Source of the DNA: Dactylonectria macrodidyma
Lineage: Eukaryota; Ascomycota; Sordariomycetes; Hypocreales; Nectriaceae
DNA: 64,000 bases
NCBI GenBank assembly: GCA_020744425.1
Contig: JAGMUV010000006.1
Location: 1,426,001-1,490,000 of the forward strand
Direction: 5' to 3'
The notes under the pieces were generated by a model that was not told the origin of the DNA, searched no databases, and saw only the letters and a list, made by a program, of their open reading frames with translations. The position numbers and the translations under genes are program-made. Positions 54,674 through 64,000 of the stretch are shown here, piece by piece; position 1 is the first letter of the stretch, and the number at the start of each line of letters is the position of its first letter.

Positions 54674-55177
54674 TTATAGACTTTAATACTTATTAAAAAA
54701 GAAGCTAGTCTCTCTAACCCTTAAGTACTTAAGATACTAAAGACTGTTCTTAAGGCTACTTCTTAATTTAAATACTTTAAAAGATAAATTAGAGAGCATT
54801 AGAATAGCTCTTTAGTATTTATTATTAATATACTTAAGTCATTTTCTAAAGAAATAAAAGTAATAATATATTAAATAGTATTATTTAAGTCTAAGAACTA
54901 GATACTTTAATAAATAAATAAGACTCTTAGTAAGTAATATAAAGTTAAAAAAAACTACTTATAGAATAAAAAGAAGATAATTATAAATAAAGGAAGGGAT
55001 ATAATTAATTAAAAGGATATTAATATATAATTAATAGCTAAATTATTAAAATATTATAATTAATAGCTAAATTATTAAAATATTATAATTAAGAAGGGTT
55101 AGTATAATTAAAATAAAAGCATTATAGAATATATAATAAGACTAATTATAATATAAGAATATATTAAGTAGTTATTA

Positions 55178-56316
55178 TTAAAGTTATAGTCCTTAGTAAT
55201 ACATACTTAAAGAGAGGCTAAAGGTTAAATAAGAAAGAAAAAAAAATAACTAATAATAAATAATAGTATAAAGGCTTAAAACCTAAGCCAAAGCTAATAG
55301 TAATTCAGAATGATTAGAGTTTCTATTATATTAGAGTATAAGCCTTACTATTCTAATTAACACTTTAAAATGCATTAAGCAGCTAGAAAGCTAAATAGAA
55401 AAGCTAAATAGAAAAGCTAAATAGAAAAGCTAAATATTAAAAAGCAAAATTATTATATAATAAAAGCCTTATAAGAGTTTATTATATTCTAAGCTTATTA
55501 TAATTCTAATTATATTATAATTTAATACTTTATAATTCTTATTATATTATAATTTAATTACTTACTTATAATATAACTAACTTATAATAACCCTCTTAAA
55601 TTAAATAAATAATATAATATATATATAATATATTATATAATAGCTTAATAGACCCTTATTAATATTAATATATAAGAATTATCTTATATATATATTAATT
55701 AAAAGAATTAAAGAAGATTAAAGCTTACTTTTTAAACTATAAAGAGTATTTTATCTATTTAGCTTAAGACTTATAATAAAGGCTAAGTTTAGCTAATCTA
55801 ATTATAAAAAGCTTATTTAATTAATAATCTTTAATTATTATATTTTCTAAAAGAATCTATTCTTATAAGCCTTATTAAATAAAGATATAATTTAATAAAT
55901 TAAGATAAAGTAAGTCTTATTAAAAGAATTAATTTAAAAGGAAGTAAGAAAAAATATAATAACTATTAATAATACTTTTTTTAATAATCTAAAGAGTACT
56001 AACTATAATACATAGGTTATATAATTATAGGCTGACCTTATACTAATTAATATATAGCTAAAGGAATAATGACTATATTAGAAACTAAGGGAATCCTGCG
56101 GTCGCTTCTGACATTGATTGTAATGGGTTGAAGGATTTAGCAGAAGAAGGTTAGTTCCTAATAATTAGGAAAGGAGGGATAAGAGTCTATCTATAACTAG
56201 GTCGACCAATCAATCAAATCCTTCGTCTTAAGATAACACAAGCAATGCAAACATATGACTGTATAGAAACGCGGCAGCGCAGAAAAAAAAGTCCGAACAG
56301 CGGTTTTAACAGCGTC
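55178..56316 (-). mobile_element. RE-A copy 15 with the best preserved head
   Basis: The reversed head at 56,085-56,316 keeps CG and CA/TG sites (GCGGCAGCGCAG, CCGAACAGCGG) that other full-length copies have lost, while its 3' half is heavily mutated. The target duplication AGTAGTTATTA is at 55167-55177 and 56317-56327, inside T2. Confidence 0.85.
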
Positions 56317-57157
56317 AGTAGTTATTATAATATCTAAAAAAGAGTATAGTAATTAGTTTTAATTAATTAGATACTTTATTATATATTTATTTTAATTTCT
56401 AGTTTAAGAGTAATAAATTTTAATTAATAAGGTAATTAATTAAAAATATATATAAAGTAAGAGTTTTATAAATAATAAAAGAATTTTAAATAGTATTATT
56501 ATAGGCTCCTTTTACTTTTTATAAATAAGGCCTTAAGAAATGAAAAGTCAGGCCTCTTCCTTTTAAAAAAAATATTTTAATCTTTAAGAATTAAATAAGA
56601 GCTTTAAAAACTGAAGTATATATAAACTAACTTTATTAAATTTATTATACTAATTTAAAAGTTAGTAAGCTTAGTAATTATAGTCTTATATTTATAATTA
56701 TAAATAATCTTATAACAGTTTCAGTTATTATAATTATAAGTATATATATAATTTTAAATAATAAAGAATAAATATAAAAAGAAGTATATTTTAATATATT
56801 AATTAACCTTAATTATCTTTATTATTATATTTAATAGACTTAAGGTTTTAAATATTCAATAAGTTTAATTTAGTTTTATAAGTTATATATTAAAGATTAT
56901 AATATAAAAATAGAATTTATAAATAGAAGATTAATACTTATTTTAATATTAAAGTATAAATTATTAAAAATAAATATATTATTTAATTAAAATTAAAATA
57001 CTCTTAAGGCTGTTATTATTTAAGATAAATAATATAAAGAGTTTAGTATTTATATTATTATATTATATAATATAAGTTTATATAATCTTTATTAAAAATA
57101 ATAGTAAAGTTAATAAAAATAATTTATAAAGTTATTATAAGTATTAAATTAAATATA

Positions 57158-58192
57158 TTAAGGTTATAGTCCTTAGTAGCGCATACCTAGAGAGGGGCCA
57201 GAGGTTAAATAGTTAAGAAAAAATATAACTAATAGTAAATAATAATATAAGGGCTTAAACCCTAAGCCTAAAGTAATAGTAACTCAGAATGACTAGAGTT
57301 TTTACTATATTAAGGTGCAAGCCTTACTAGCTTATTTAACCCTTTAAGGTGCATTACTAGAAAAGCTAGATAGAAAAGCTAGATATTAGAAAGTAAAATC
57401 ATTATATAATAAAAGCCTTATAAGAGTTTATTACATTCTAAGCTTATTATAATTCTAATTTATACTTATATTATAATTTAATTACTTCTTTATAATTCTA
57501 ATTTATAATTTAATTTATTAAAAACTAAAATAAATATTATAATAAATATTTAATATAATATATTCTATACTTTTAATAACTTAAGTTTTAATAATTACTA
57601 TACTCTTTTTATATATAACTTAAATACTAAGCTTAATAAGAATATAAAAACTCTTAATAAGCTAAAAGCTATAATAATAGATTATAATTTTAAAAAAACT
57701 AAAACTATTAAAACTTAATAACTTTTTAATAATAAGTAAGTTACTTTAGTAATCTTTAAAATTAAAGTATTCTTAAGACTATACTTCTTTAAAAATAATT
57801 AATAATTTAAAAACTAAATTAAAAATAAATAATACTTAAGATAATTAATAATAAAGTTAATAATTAAAATATTTTTAAAAGAAATAGTATTTTTTAAATT
57901 ATTAGTTAATATTAATAAAAGGTAAATAATATAAATTATAAGTAATATAATTATTATTAATATATAAAAGAATTAAGATAGAAAGATATAATAAAAGGAG
58001 GTTTTATTAATAAGTTCTTAATAATTAAAAGAAGAAAGATAAGAGTCTATTTATAACTAAGTTAATTAATTAATTAAGTCTTTTGTTTTATAATAACTTA
58101 AGTAATATAAATATATAATATAGATATATAGTAATAAAGAATATAATAATATAGAAACAAAAGTCTGAATAGCGGTTTTAATAATAATTATT
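57158..58192 (-). mobile_element. RE-A copy 16, subfamily II
   Basis: Reversed tail AAGGTTATAGTCCTTAG at the left and reversed head GTCTGAATAGCGGTTTTAA at the right. No convincing target duplication is visible, which may reflect recombination with the RE-A fragment that follows. Confidence 0.75.
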
Positions 58193-58451
58193 ATATTATA
58201 TTAAAGTATAAGCTATATTATTCTATTTAATTCTTTAATATATATTAAATAGCTAAAAAAGCTAGATTAAAAAGCTAAATAAAAAAGTTAAATATTAAAA
58301 GGTAAAATCATTATATAATAAAAGCCTTATAAGAGTTTATTATATTCTATATTACTTTATTATAATTCTAATTATATTATAATTTAATATTATATTATAA
58401 TACTAGTTATATTATAATTTAATATTATATTATCATTTAACTATTTATAAT

Positions 58452-58881
58452 AACGTATATAATAAGCATGCCAGTTAAACAAATATACCGGTTACTTGCA
58501 TTTTATACCTTAAATCGCAATTTTTAAAAAATTCTTAAAAATCAGAACTAGGCCTAAAATAGCTAAAACTTAAAACATAGGTTAATTATATAATATAATA
58601 TTTAAGAAGATTTTATAAAACTTTACTTATTTTTTTCTATAAAGTTATTAAGAAAAAGCCTATTCGCACTGTGTACCTTTATATTTTTATATATAATAAG
58701 CTAGCTAAAAATTTAAGAAAAATCCTATACTATTTTCTTTTTCTTTAAATATCTGAAAATGCTTTTTTTATATTTTTAATAGTTATATAGCCCGTTTTTA
58801 AAAATCTAATATTATTACTTTTAGCTATACAGTATGAGTGACCGGCAAGCTTATTTAACCGGCATGCTTATTATATATGTT
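58452..58881. mobile_element. TIR MITE M4, 430 bp
   Basis: The right end on the minus strand reads AAGCATGCCGGT-TAAAT-AAGCTTGCCGGT; the left end is the same with RIP changes. Tips are AACGTATATAAT. The iteron differs wholly from those of M1-M3, yet the interior (ACTAGGCCTAAAATAGC) is shared. Confidence 0.78.
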
Positions 58882-58897
58882 ATAACTAATTTATAAT

Positions 58898-59341
58898 AAC
58901 GTACTCTACATACGAGTGCAATAAACCAGCGAGTGCCACACTTAAGCATGTCTTAGCGTTTTATATCTTTAATTAATATTTATAAAAGAAATTCTTAAAA
59001 ATTCAAACTAAGCCTAAAATAGCTAAAGTTTTTAAATAAAGTTAATTAGCTAAGTGTATTTATAATAAAAATTGTCTAAATTTTATTTAATTTTTTTTAA
59101 TAAAGTTAGTAAGAAAAATCTTATTAGCACTGTGTAGTTACTTATTTCTTTATATTAGAAATTAATTAAAATTTTAAGAAAAATCTTATATATTTTCTCT
59201 TATATTTAAATACTTAATAATATTTTTTATAGACTTTTATGAATTAAATATTCTATTTTAGAAAGTTGTATATTACTATTTTTAGCTATACAGTGCTGTA
59301 TTACACTTGCTAGTTTGTTGCACTCGTATGTAGAGTACGTT
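58898..59341. mobile_element. TIR MITE M5, 444 bp
   Basis: The ends are inverted repeats of about 40 bp with AACGTACTCTACATACGAG. The iteron pair is TACGAGTGCAAC and AGCAAGTGTAAT with spacer AAACT. It lies 16 bp from M4, in the same host RE-A. Internal AACTAAGCCTAAAATAGC is shared with M4. Confidence 0.75.
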
Positions 59342-59557
59342 TACTCTCTTTAATTAAATAAATAATATTATATATATATAATATATTATATAATAACTTA
59401 ATAAACCCTTATTAATAATAATATACTAGAATTATTTTATATATATATTAATTTAAAGAATTAAAAAAAATCAATACTTATTTTTTAAATTATAAATAGT
59501 ATTTTATTTATTTAATTTAGAATATATAATAAAGACTAAGTTTAATTAATTTAATTA

Positions 59558-60643
59558 TTAAGGTTATAGTTCTTAGTAGTGCATACTTAGAAAGAGGCTA
59601 GAAGTTAAATAGTTAAAAAAAAATACAACTAATAGTAAATAATAGTATAAGGGCCTAAAACCTAAGCCTAAAGTAATAGTAACTTAGAATGATAAGAGTT
59701 TTTACTATATTAAGATATAAGCCTTACTATTCTATTTAACCCTTTAAGATGCATTACTAGAAAAGCTAGATAGAAAAGCTGGATAGAAAAGCTAAATAGA
59801 AAAGCTAGACAGAAAAGCTAGATATTAGAATGCAAAATCATTATATAATAAAAGCCGTATAAAGGCTCTGCATTTATTGTATTCTAAGCTTATTATAATT
59901 CTAAGTTATAATTTAACTCTTTATAATTCTAAATTATAATTTAATTTATTAAAGACTAACTCTTTATAATCTAACTAACTTATAATAAATACTATAATAA
60001 ATATCTAATATAATATACTTTATATTCTTAATAACTTAGGTTTTAATAATTACTATGCTCTTTCTATATATAATTTAAATACTAAACTTAATAAAAATAT
60101 AAAAACCCTTAATAAACTAAAGGCTATAATAATAGATTATAATCTTAAGGAAATTAAAACTATTAAAACCTAGTAACTTTCTAATAGTAAGTCACTTTAG
60201 TAATTTTTAAAACTAAAGTATTCTTAAGACTATACCTTTTTAAAAGTAATTAATAATTTAAAAATTAAATTAAAAATAAATAATCCTTTTTAAGATAATT
60301 AATAATAAAGTAAATAATTAAAATATCTTTAAAAGAAATAGTATTTTTAAAATTATTAACTAATATTAATAAAGAGTAAATAATATAAATTATAAGTAAT
60401 ATAGCTATTATTAATATATAAAAAGATTAAAATAAAAGGATATAATAAAAGGAGGTTCTATTAATAAGTTCTTAGTAATTAAAGGAAGAAGGATAAGAGT
60501 CTATTTATAATTAGGTTAATTAATTAATTAAGTCCTTCGTTTTATAATAATTTAAGTAATATAAATATATAATTATATAGAAATATAGTAATAAGGAATA
60601 TAATAATATAAAAATAAAAGTCTGAATAGTAGTTTTAATAGTA
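59558..60643 (-). mobile_element. RE-A copy 17, subfamily II, full length
   Basis: The target duplication AATTAATTTAATTA (14 bp) is at 59544-59557 and 60644-60657. The VNTR has about five AAAAGCTAGATAG units (59,760-59,825). Confidence 0.87.
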
Positions 60644-61280
60644 AATTAATTTAATTATAAAAAGCTTATTTAAATAATAATCTTTAATTATTATTTATTT
60701 AAAAAGTAATAAATATATTAATTAATTTAAAAAGTTTAATTATATTTAATATAATTATATTTTATATAAAATACTATTTTTTATTCCTCTTGTCTTTTAA
60801 TTTAAATATAATAATAAGTATTATAAATATTAATATTAAAATTTATTTTATTTTAATAAATCTATTAAATAATTTATTAATTAATAATAAAGAATAATAA
60901 TTCTTAATAATAATTATATTTAATTAATAAAAATTAATATATATTTTAATACTTTTATTCTTTTTAAAAATAACTAAGATTAAAACTTTTACTTTATGAA
61001 TTAAACTATTTATTTAATTAATCTTTATATTTTTAATAAAGTAATTATAAATAATTTTTATTTACTTTATATTAATAAAATATATTATTTTTAAAAAAGG
61101 CTTTTTATTAATTTAATAAAGTATTTTATTCTTTTTAAAAATAATAATCTTTTTTACTTTAGCTTTATTAAAAATCTCTTATTTTAATTTAAATTTAATT
61201 AATAATATATTAATCTTTTATTTTTATTTTTTAAAATAAATAATACTTACTTATTTAATATTAATGTATTATATATATAT

Positions 61281-61407
61281 GAGTTGCTATTGCCTTGGGC
61301 TTGGGTTTTGGGCCCTCACACTGTTATTCACTATTGGTTTTTTTTTTTTTACTATTTAACCTCTGGCCTCTCTCTGAGTGTGCGCTACTAAGGACTATAA
61401 CCTTAAT
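61281..61407 (+). mobile_element. RE-A copy 18: 5'-truncated, 127 bp, nearly unmutated
   Basis: It holds only the last 127 bp, from GAGTTGCTATTGCC to ACTATAACCTTAAT. The target duplication ATTATATATATAT (13 bp) is at 61268-61280 and 61408-61420. The 61-codon ORF through it is not a gene. Confidence 0.87.
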
Positions 61408-61430
61408 ATTATATATATATAATATATATA

Positions 61431-61585
61431 CTTATTTATTAATATATATAATATATATAATATATATACTTATTTATTAATATATTATATATATATATAA
61501 TATATACTTATTTATTAATATATTATATATATATATAATATATACTTATTTATTAATATATTATATATATATATAATATATACTT
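61431..61585. repeat. A+T minisatellite, about 40-bp unit, 4 copies
   Basis: Repeats of CTTATTTATTAATATATTAT plus a variable (AT)n run begin 10 bp after the target duplication of RE-A copy 18. The (AT)n part resembles that target. Confidence 0.75.
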
Positions 61586-61844
61586 TTTTAGTATTTATTA
61601 TAAAGTCTTTTATAAAAAAGTTAAAATCTTATATTAAAATTACTTTATAATATTATATATTTATATATATATATTAATTATAATAATTTCTTAATTTATA
61701 AACTCTTTTATTAATAATAAGTTTTTTATTCTTTTATATTAGTTTTATAAAGCTTTTATAAAGAAATATCTTATTTTTTTTACTAACTTTTAATAATTAA
61801 AAAAGGATATTATTTAATATACTAATAATATAAAATAAATAATA

Positions 61845-62935
61845 GGATTAAAATTATTATTTAGATTTTTATTTTTATATTATTATATTTTTATATAATT
61901 ATATATTTATATTACTTAAGTTATTTTTAAATAAAAGACTTAATTAATTAGTTAACTTAGTTATAAATAAACTCTTATCCTTCCTCTCTTAATTATAAAG
62001 AACTTAGAACCTTTCTTTACTAAATCCTTTAATAATTCTAAAATTCCCTTAGTTTTTAATGCATAACTCCTTTAGCTATATATTAATAAATATAAGGTCA
62101 GATTATAATTATATAATTTATATATTATAAGTAGTATTCTTTAAGTTATTAAAGAAGTTATTATTGATAATTATTATTTCCTTTTTTATCTCTTTTAAAC
62201 TAATTCTTTTAATAAAACCTATTCTATTTTAATTTATTAAATTATATAATTATTTAATAAAGCTTATAAAAATAAGTTCTTTTAAAAGATATAATAACTA
62301 AAAATTATTAATTAAATAAGCTTTTTATAATTAGGTTAGTTAAACTCAGCCTTTATTATAAGTCTTAAGCTAAATAGATAAAATACTTTTTATAACTTAA
62401 GAAATAAGCTTTAATCTTCTTTACTTCTTTTAGTTAATATATATATAAGATAATTCTTATATACTAATATTAGTAAGGGTCTATTAGGCTATTATATAAT
62501 GCACTATATATATATTATATTTTTTATTTAGTTAAGGAGGGTTATTATAAGTTAGTTATATTATAAGTAAGTAGTTAAATTATAATATAATAAGAATTGT
62601 AAAGCGGTAATTGAATTGCGACTTGGAATTATGACGAGCCCTTATAGGGCTTTTATTATATAATAATTTTACTTTCTAATACCTAGCTTTTCTATTTAGC
62701 TTTTTAATCTAGCTTTTCTAGCTGCTTACTGTATCTTCAAGAGTTAAATAGGACAGTAAGGCTTATACCCTGATGCAGTAGAAACTCTAGTCATTCTGAG
62801 TTACTATTGCTTTAGGCTTAGGTTTTAGGCCTTTATACTATTATTTACTATTAGTTATTTTTTTTTACCTATTTAACCTCTAGCCCCTCTTTAAGTATGC
62901 ACTGCTAAGAACTATAACCTTAATAAGATAAGTAG
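61845..62935 (+). mobile_element. RE-A copy 19, eroded head
   Basis: A mutated head (ATTAAAATTATTATTTAGAC) and a clear tail (AAGAACTATAACCTTAAT). No secure target duplication. Confidence 0.7.
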
Positions 62936-63462
62936 TCTAATAAAAGCTTATTAGTTTTAAAGCTTATTAATTTAATATAAGTTTAAAACCTAGCTTTTTA
63001 TATTAGCCTTTTATTAATTAAACTAACTTTGATAATTATAAGTATATTTATTTTAACTTTATATTTATTATATACTTAGTAAATAATTACTTATTTTTAG
63101 ATAATTAGATTAATTAATATAAGATATAATTTTAATATAAGGATTATATCTTTAGACTTTATACTTAATTATTTTTAATAAGTTAATTTTTTTAACTTTA
63201 ATATTGAATTATTATATTATAGTTTTTTAATAGTCTTTTAAATCTATTTATTAAAAGCTCTTTTAATTATTATATATTTAATAATAAAATAGCCTTTCTT
63301 ATTATAATTATAATATTAAATATAAGAATTATTTCTTAGTTTTATTAAATACTTAGTATATTTTTATTTATTATTTAATTTTAAATAATTAAAATAATTA
63401 CTTTTCTATTTACTTTTTATTAAGTTTCTTTATCTTTATAATATATAAAGTCTACTTTTATT

Positions 63463-63520
63463 ATTAAAACTACTATTCAGACTTTCATTTCTATACTATT
63501 ATATTTCTATATAGTTATAT
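63463..63520 (+). mobile_element. RE-A head fragment cut by copy 20
   Basis: The head ATTAAAACTACTATTCAGAC and the following 40 bases are visible. They are then interrupted by the reversed copy at 63526. Confidence 0.6.
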
Positions 63521-63525
63521 ATTCA

Positions 63526-64000
63526 TTAAGGTTATAGTCCTTAGTAGCGCATACTTAGAAAGAGGCTAGAGGTTAAATAGTTAAAAAAAAAATACAACTA
63601 ATAATAAATAATAGTATAAAGGCCTAAAACCTAAGCCTAAAGCAATAGTAACTCAGAATGACTAGAGTTTTTACTATATTAGAATATAAGCCTTATTATT
63701 CTATTTAACTCTTTAAGATGCATTACTAGAAAAGCTAGATAGAAAAGCTAAATAGAAAAGCTAGATAGAAAAGCTAGATAGAAAAGCTAAATAGAAAAGC
63801 TAAATAGAAAAGCTAAATAGAAAAGCTAAATATTAAAAGGCAAAATCATTATATAATAAAAGCTCTATAAAGGTTTATTATATTCTAAGCTTATTATAAT
63901 TCTAACTTATACTTATATTATAATTTAACTCTTTATAATTCTAAACTATAATTTAACTTATTAAAAACTAATTATAATAAATACTATAATAAATATTTAA
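63526..64000 (-). mobile_element. RE-A copy 20, runs off the window
   Basis: The reversed tail AAGGTTATAGTCCTTAG is followed by the longest VNTR seen here, about nine units of AAAAGCTA(G/A)ATAG at 63,728-63,835. The head lies beyond the window. Confidence 0.8.

Larger units (their letters stand above)
51157..56375 (+). mobile_element. 1.8 kb TIR transposon T2, split by three RE-A insertions
   Basis: The pieces are about 51157-51173, 52332-53590, 54674-55177 and 56317-56375. Together they make about 1.8 kb, homologous in reverse order to T1. The left terminus shows AAGCATACTAAT-TAAAT-AAGCTTATTAAT, the RIP version of the M4 iteron. One frame near 52,540-52,760 reads as degraded protein, but it is too mutated to name. 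The right terminus is eroded. Confidence 0.65.
58193..60700 (-). mobile_element. RE-A remnant hosting two MITEs and another RE-A
   Basis: It starts inside the 3' region (TTAAAGTATAAGC), passes the VNTR, and is interrupted by M4, M5 and RE-A copy 17. It continues after 60,657 with the usual central sequence. Confidence 0.6.
24851..64000. repeat. A+T-rich, RIP-degraded block of nested transposons
   Basis: From about 24,850 to the end the sequence is overwhelmingly A+T. Most CA/TG dinucleotides appear as TA, as seen when repeat copies are compared (TGTTAAAACC to TATTAAAACC, CTGTTCGG to CTATTCAG). This transition pattern is the known signature of repeat-induced point mutation. Stretches that I could not assign to an element are mainly 25,390-25,890, 27,330-28,360, 35,540-40,460, 42,250-42,650, 47,370-48,430, 50,700-51,150, 56,380-57,150, 60,660-61,260, 61,590-61,840 and 62,940-63,460. 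They look like older, more heavily mutated repeats. No intact gene, tRNA or rRNA was seen. Confidence 0.9.

Noticed and set aside
61295..61480. 61-codon ORF
   Set aside because: It lies in the truncated RE-A copy 18 and continues into the AT minisatellite.
25068..64000. RE-A copies as solo LTRs of a Copia or Gypsy element
   Set aside because: The ends could be read as TG..CA, but target duplications are 11-14 bp rather than 4-6, some copies are 5'-truncated and one has poly(A). No pair of direct RE-A copies encloses an element.
28200..64000. CRISPR-like arrays (repeated AAAAGCTAGATAG units)
   Set aside because: The units are contiguous without spacers and sit inside each RE-A copy, so they are a minisatellite; the organism is also a eukaryote.

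Overview
The window comes from a filamentous ascomycete, probably a Sordariomycete and perhaps Hypocreales. The evidence is short introns (49-106 nt) with fungal splice signals, an FlbD-type Myb regulator, a fungal O-GlcNAc-transferase-like gene, and an abrupt change from a GC-balanced gene region to an extremely A+T-rich block with the look of repeat-induced point mutation (RIP). The genus cannot be fixed from sequence alone; Epichloe and related Clavicipitaceae are known for this kind of patchwork.

Bases 1 to about 24,850 are gene-bearing. In order they hold: the 3' end of a coiled-coil protein gene (+, 1-640); a 9 kb GC-balanced stretch with no gene I can support; flbD (-, 9680-10504); a 3.4 kb upstream interval; a possible small two-exon gene (+, 13919-14172); a complete four-exon GT41 OGT-like gene (-, 14411-19239); RPL12/uL11 with five exons (-, 20582-21285); and SEC23 with seven exons (-, 21879-24526). 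I rebuilt the last three exon by exon; the reading frames close exactly (1549, 165 and 774 aa). They are housekeeping or regulatory genes with no operon-like relation.

Bases about 24,850 to 64,000 form one A+T-rich, RIP-degraded nest of transposable elements without an intact gene. Three kinds of element can be resolved. (1) A roughly 1.1 kb non-autonomous element, here called RE-A, occurs in about twenty copies and fragments. It has fixed ends, an internal 13-bp minisatellite of variable copy number, 11-14 bp target-site duplications, and 5'-truncated copies. That is the signature of target-primed reverse transcription, and the layout resembles an SVA. (2) A TIR DNA-transposon superfamily is present as two 1.8 kb copies and five MITEs of about 440 bp. 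Four of the MITEs clearly carry, at each end, a 12-bp iteron twice with a 5-bp spacer. The iteron sequence differs between copies but agrees among the four sites of one copy. (3) One LTR element has 172-bp LTRs, a 5-bp target duplication and an internal region of only about 1 kb once a nested RE-A is removed, so it is TRIM-like. Nesting is deep: one 1.8 kb transposon is split by three separate RE-A insertions.

The short RE-A copies (127-305 bp) are much less mutated than the 1.1 kb copies, as a length-dependent RIP system would predict. The most novel material in the window is the RE-A family and the co-varying iterons of the TIR family.
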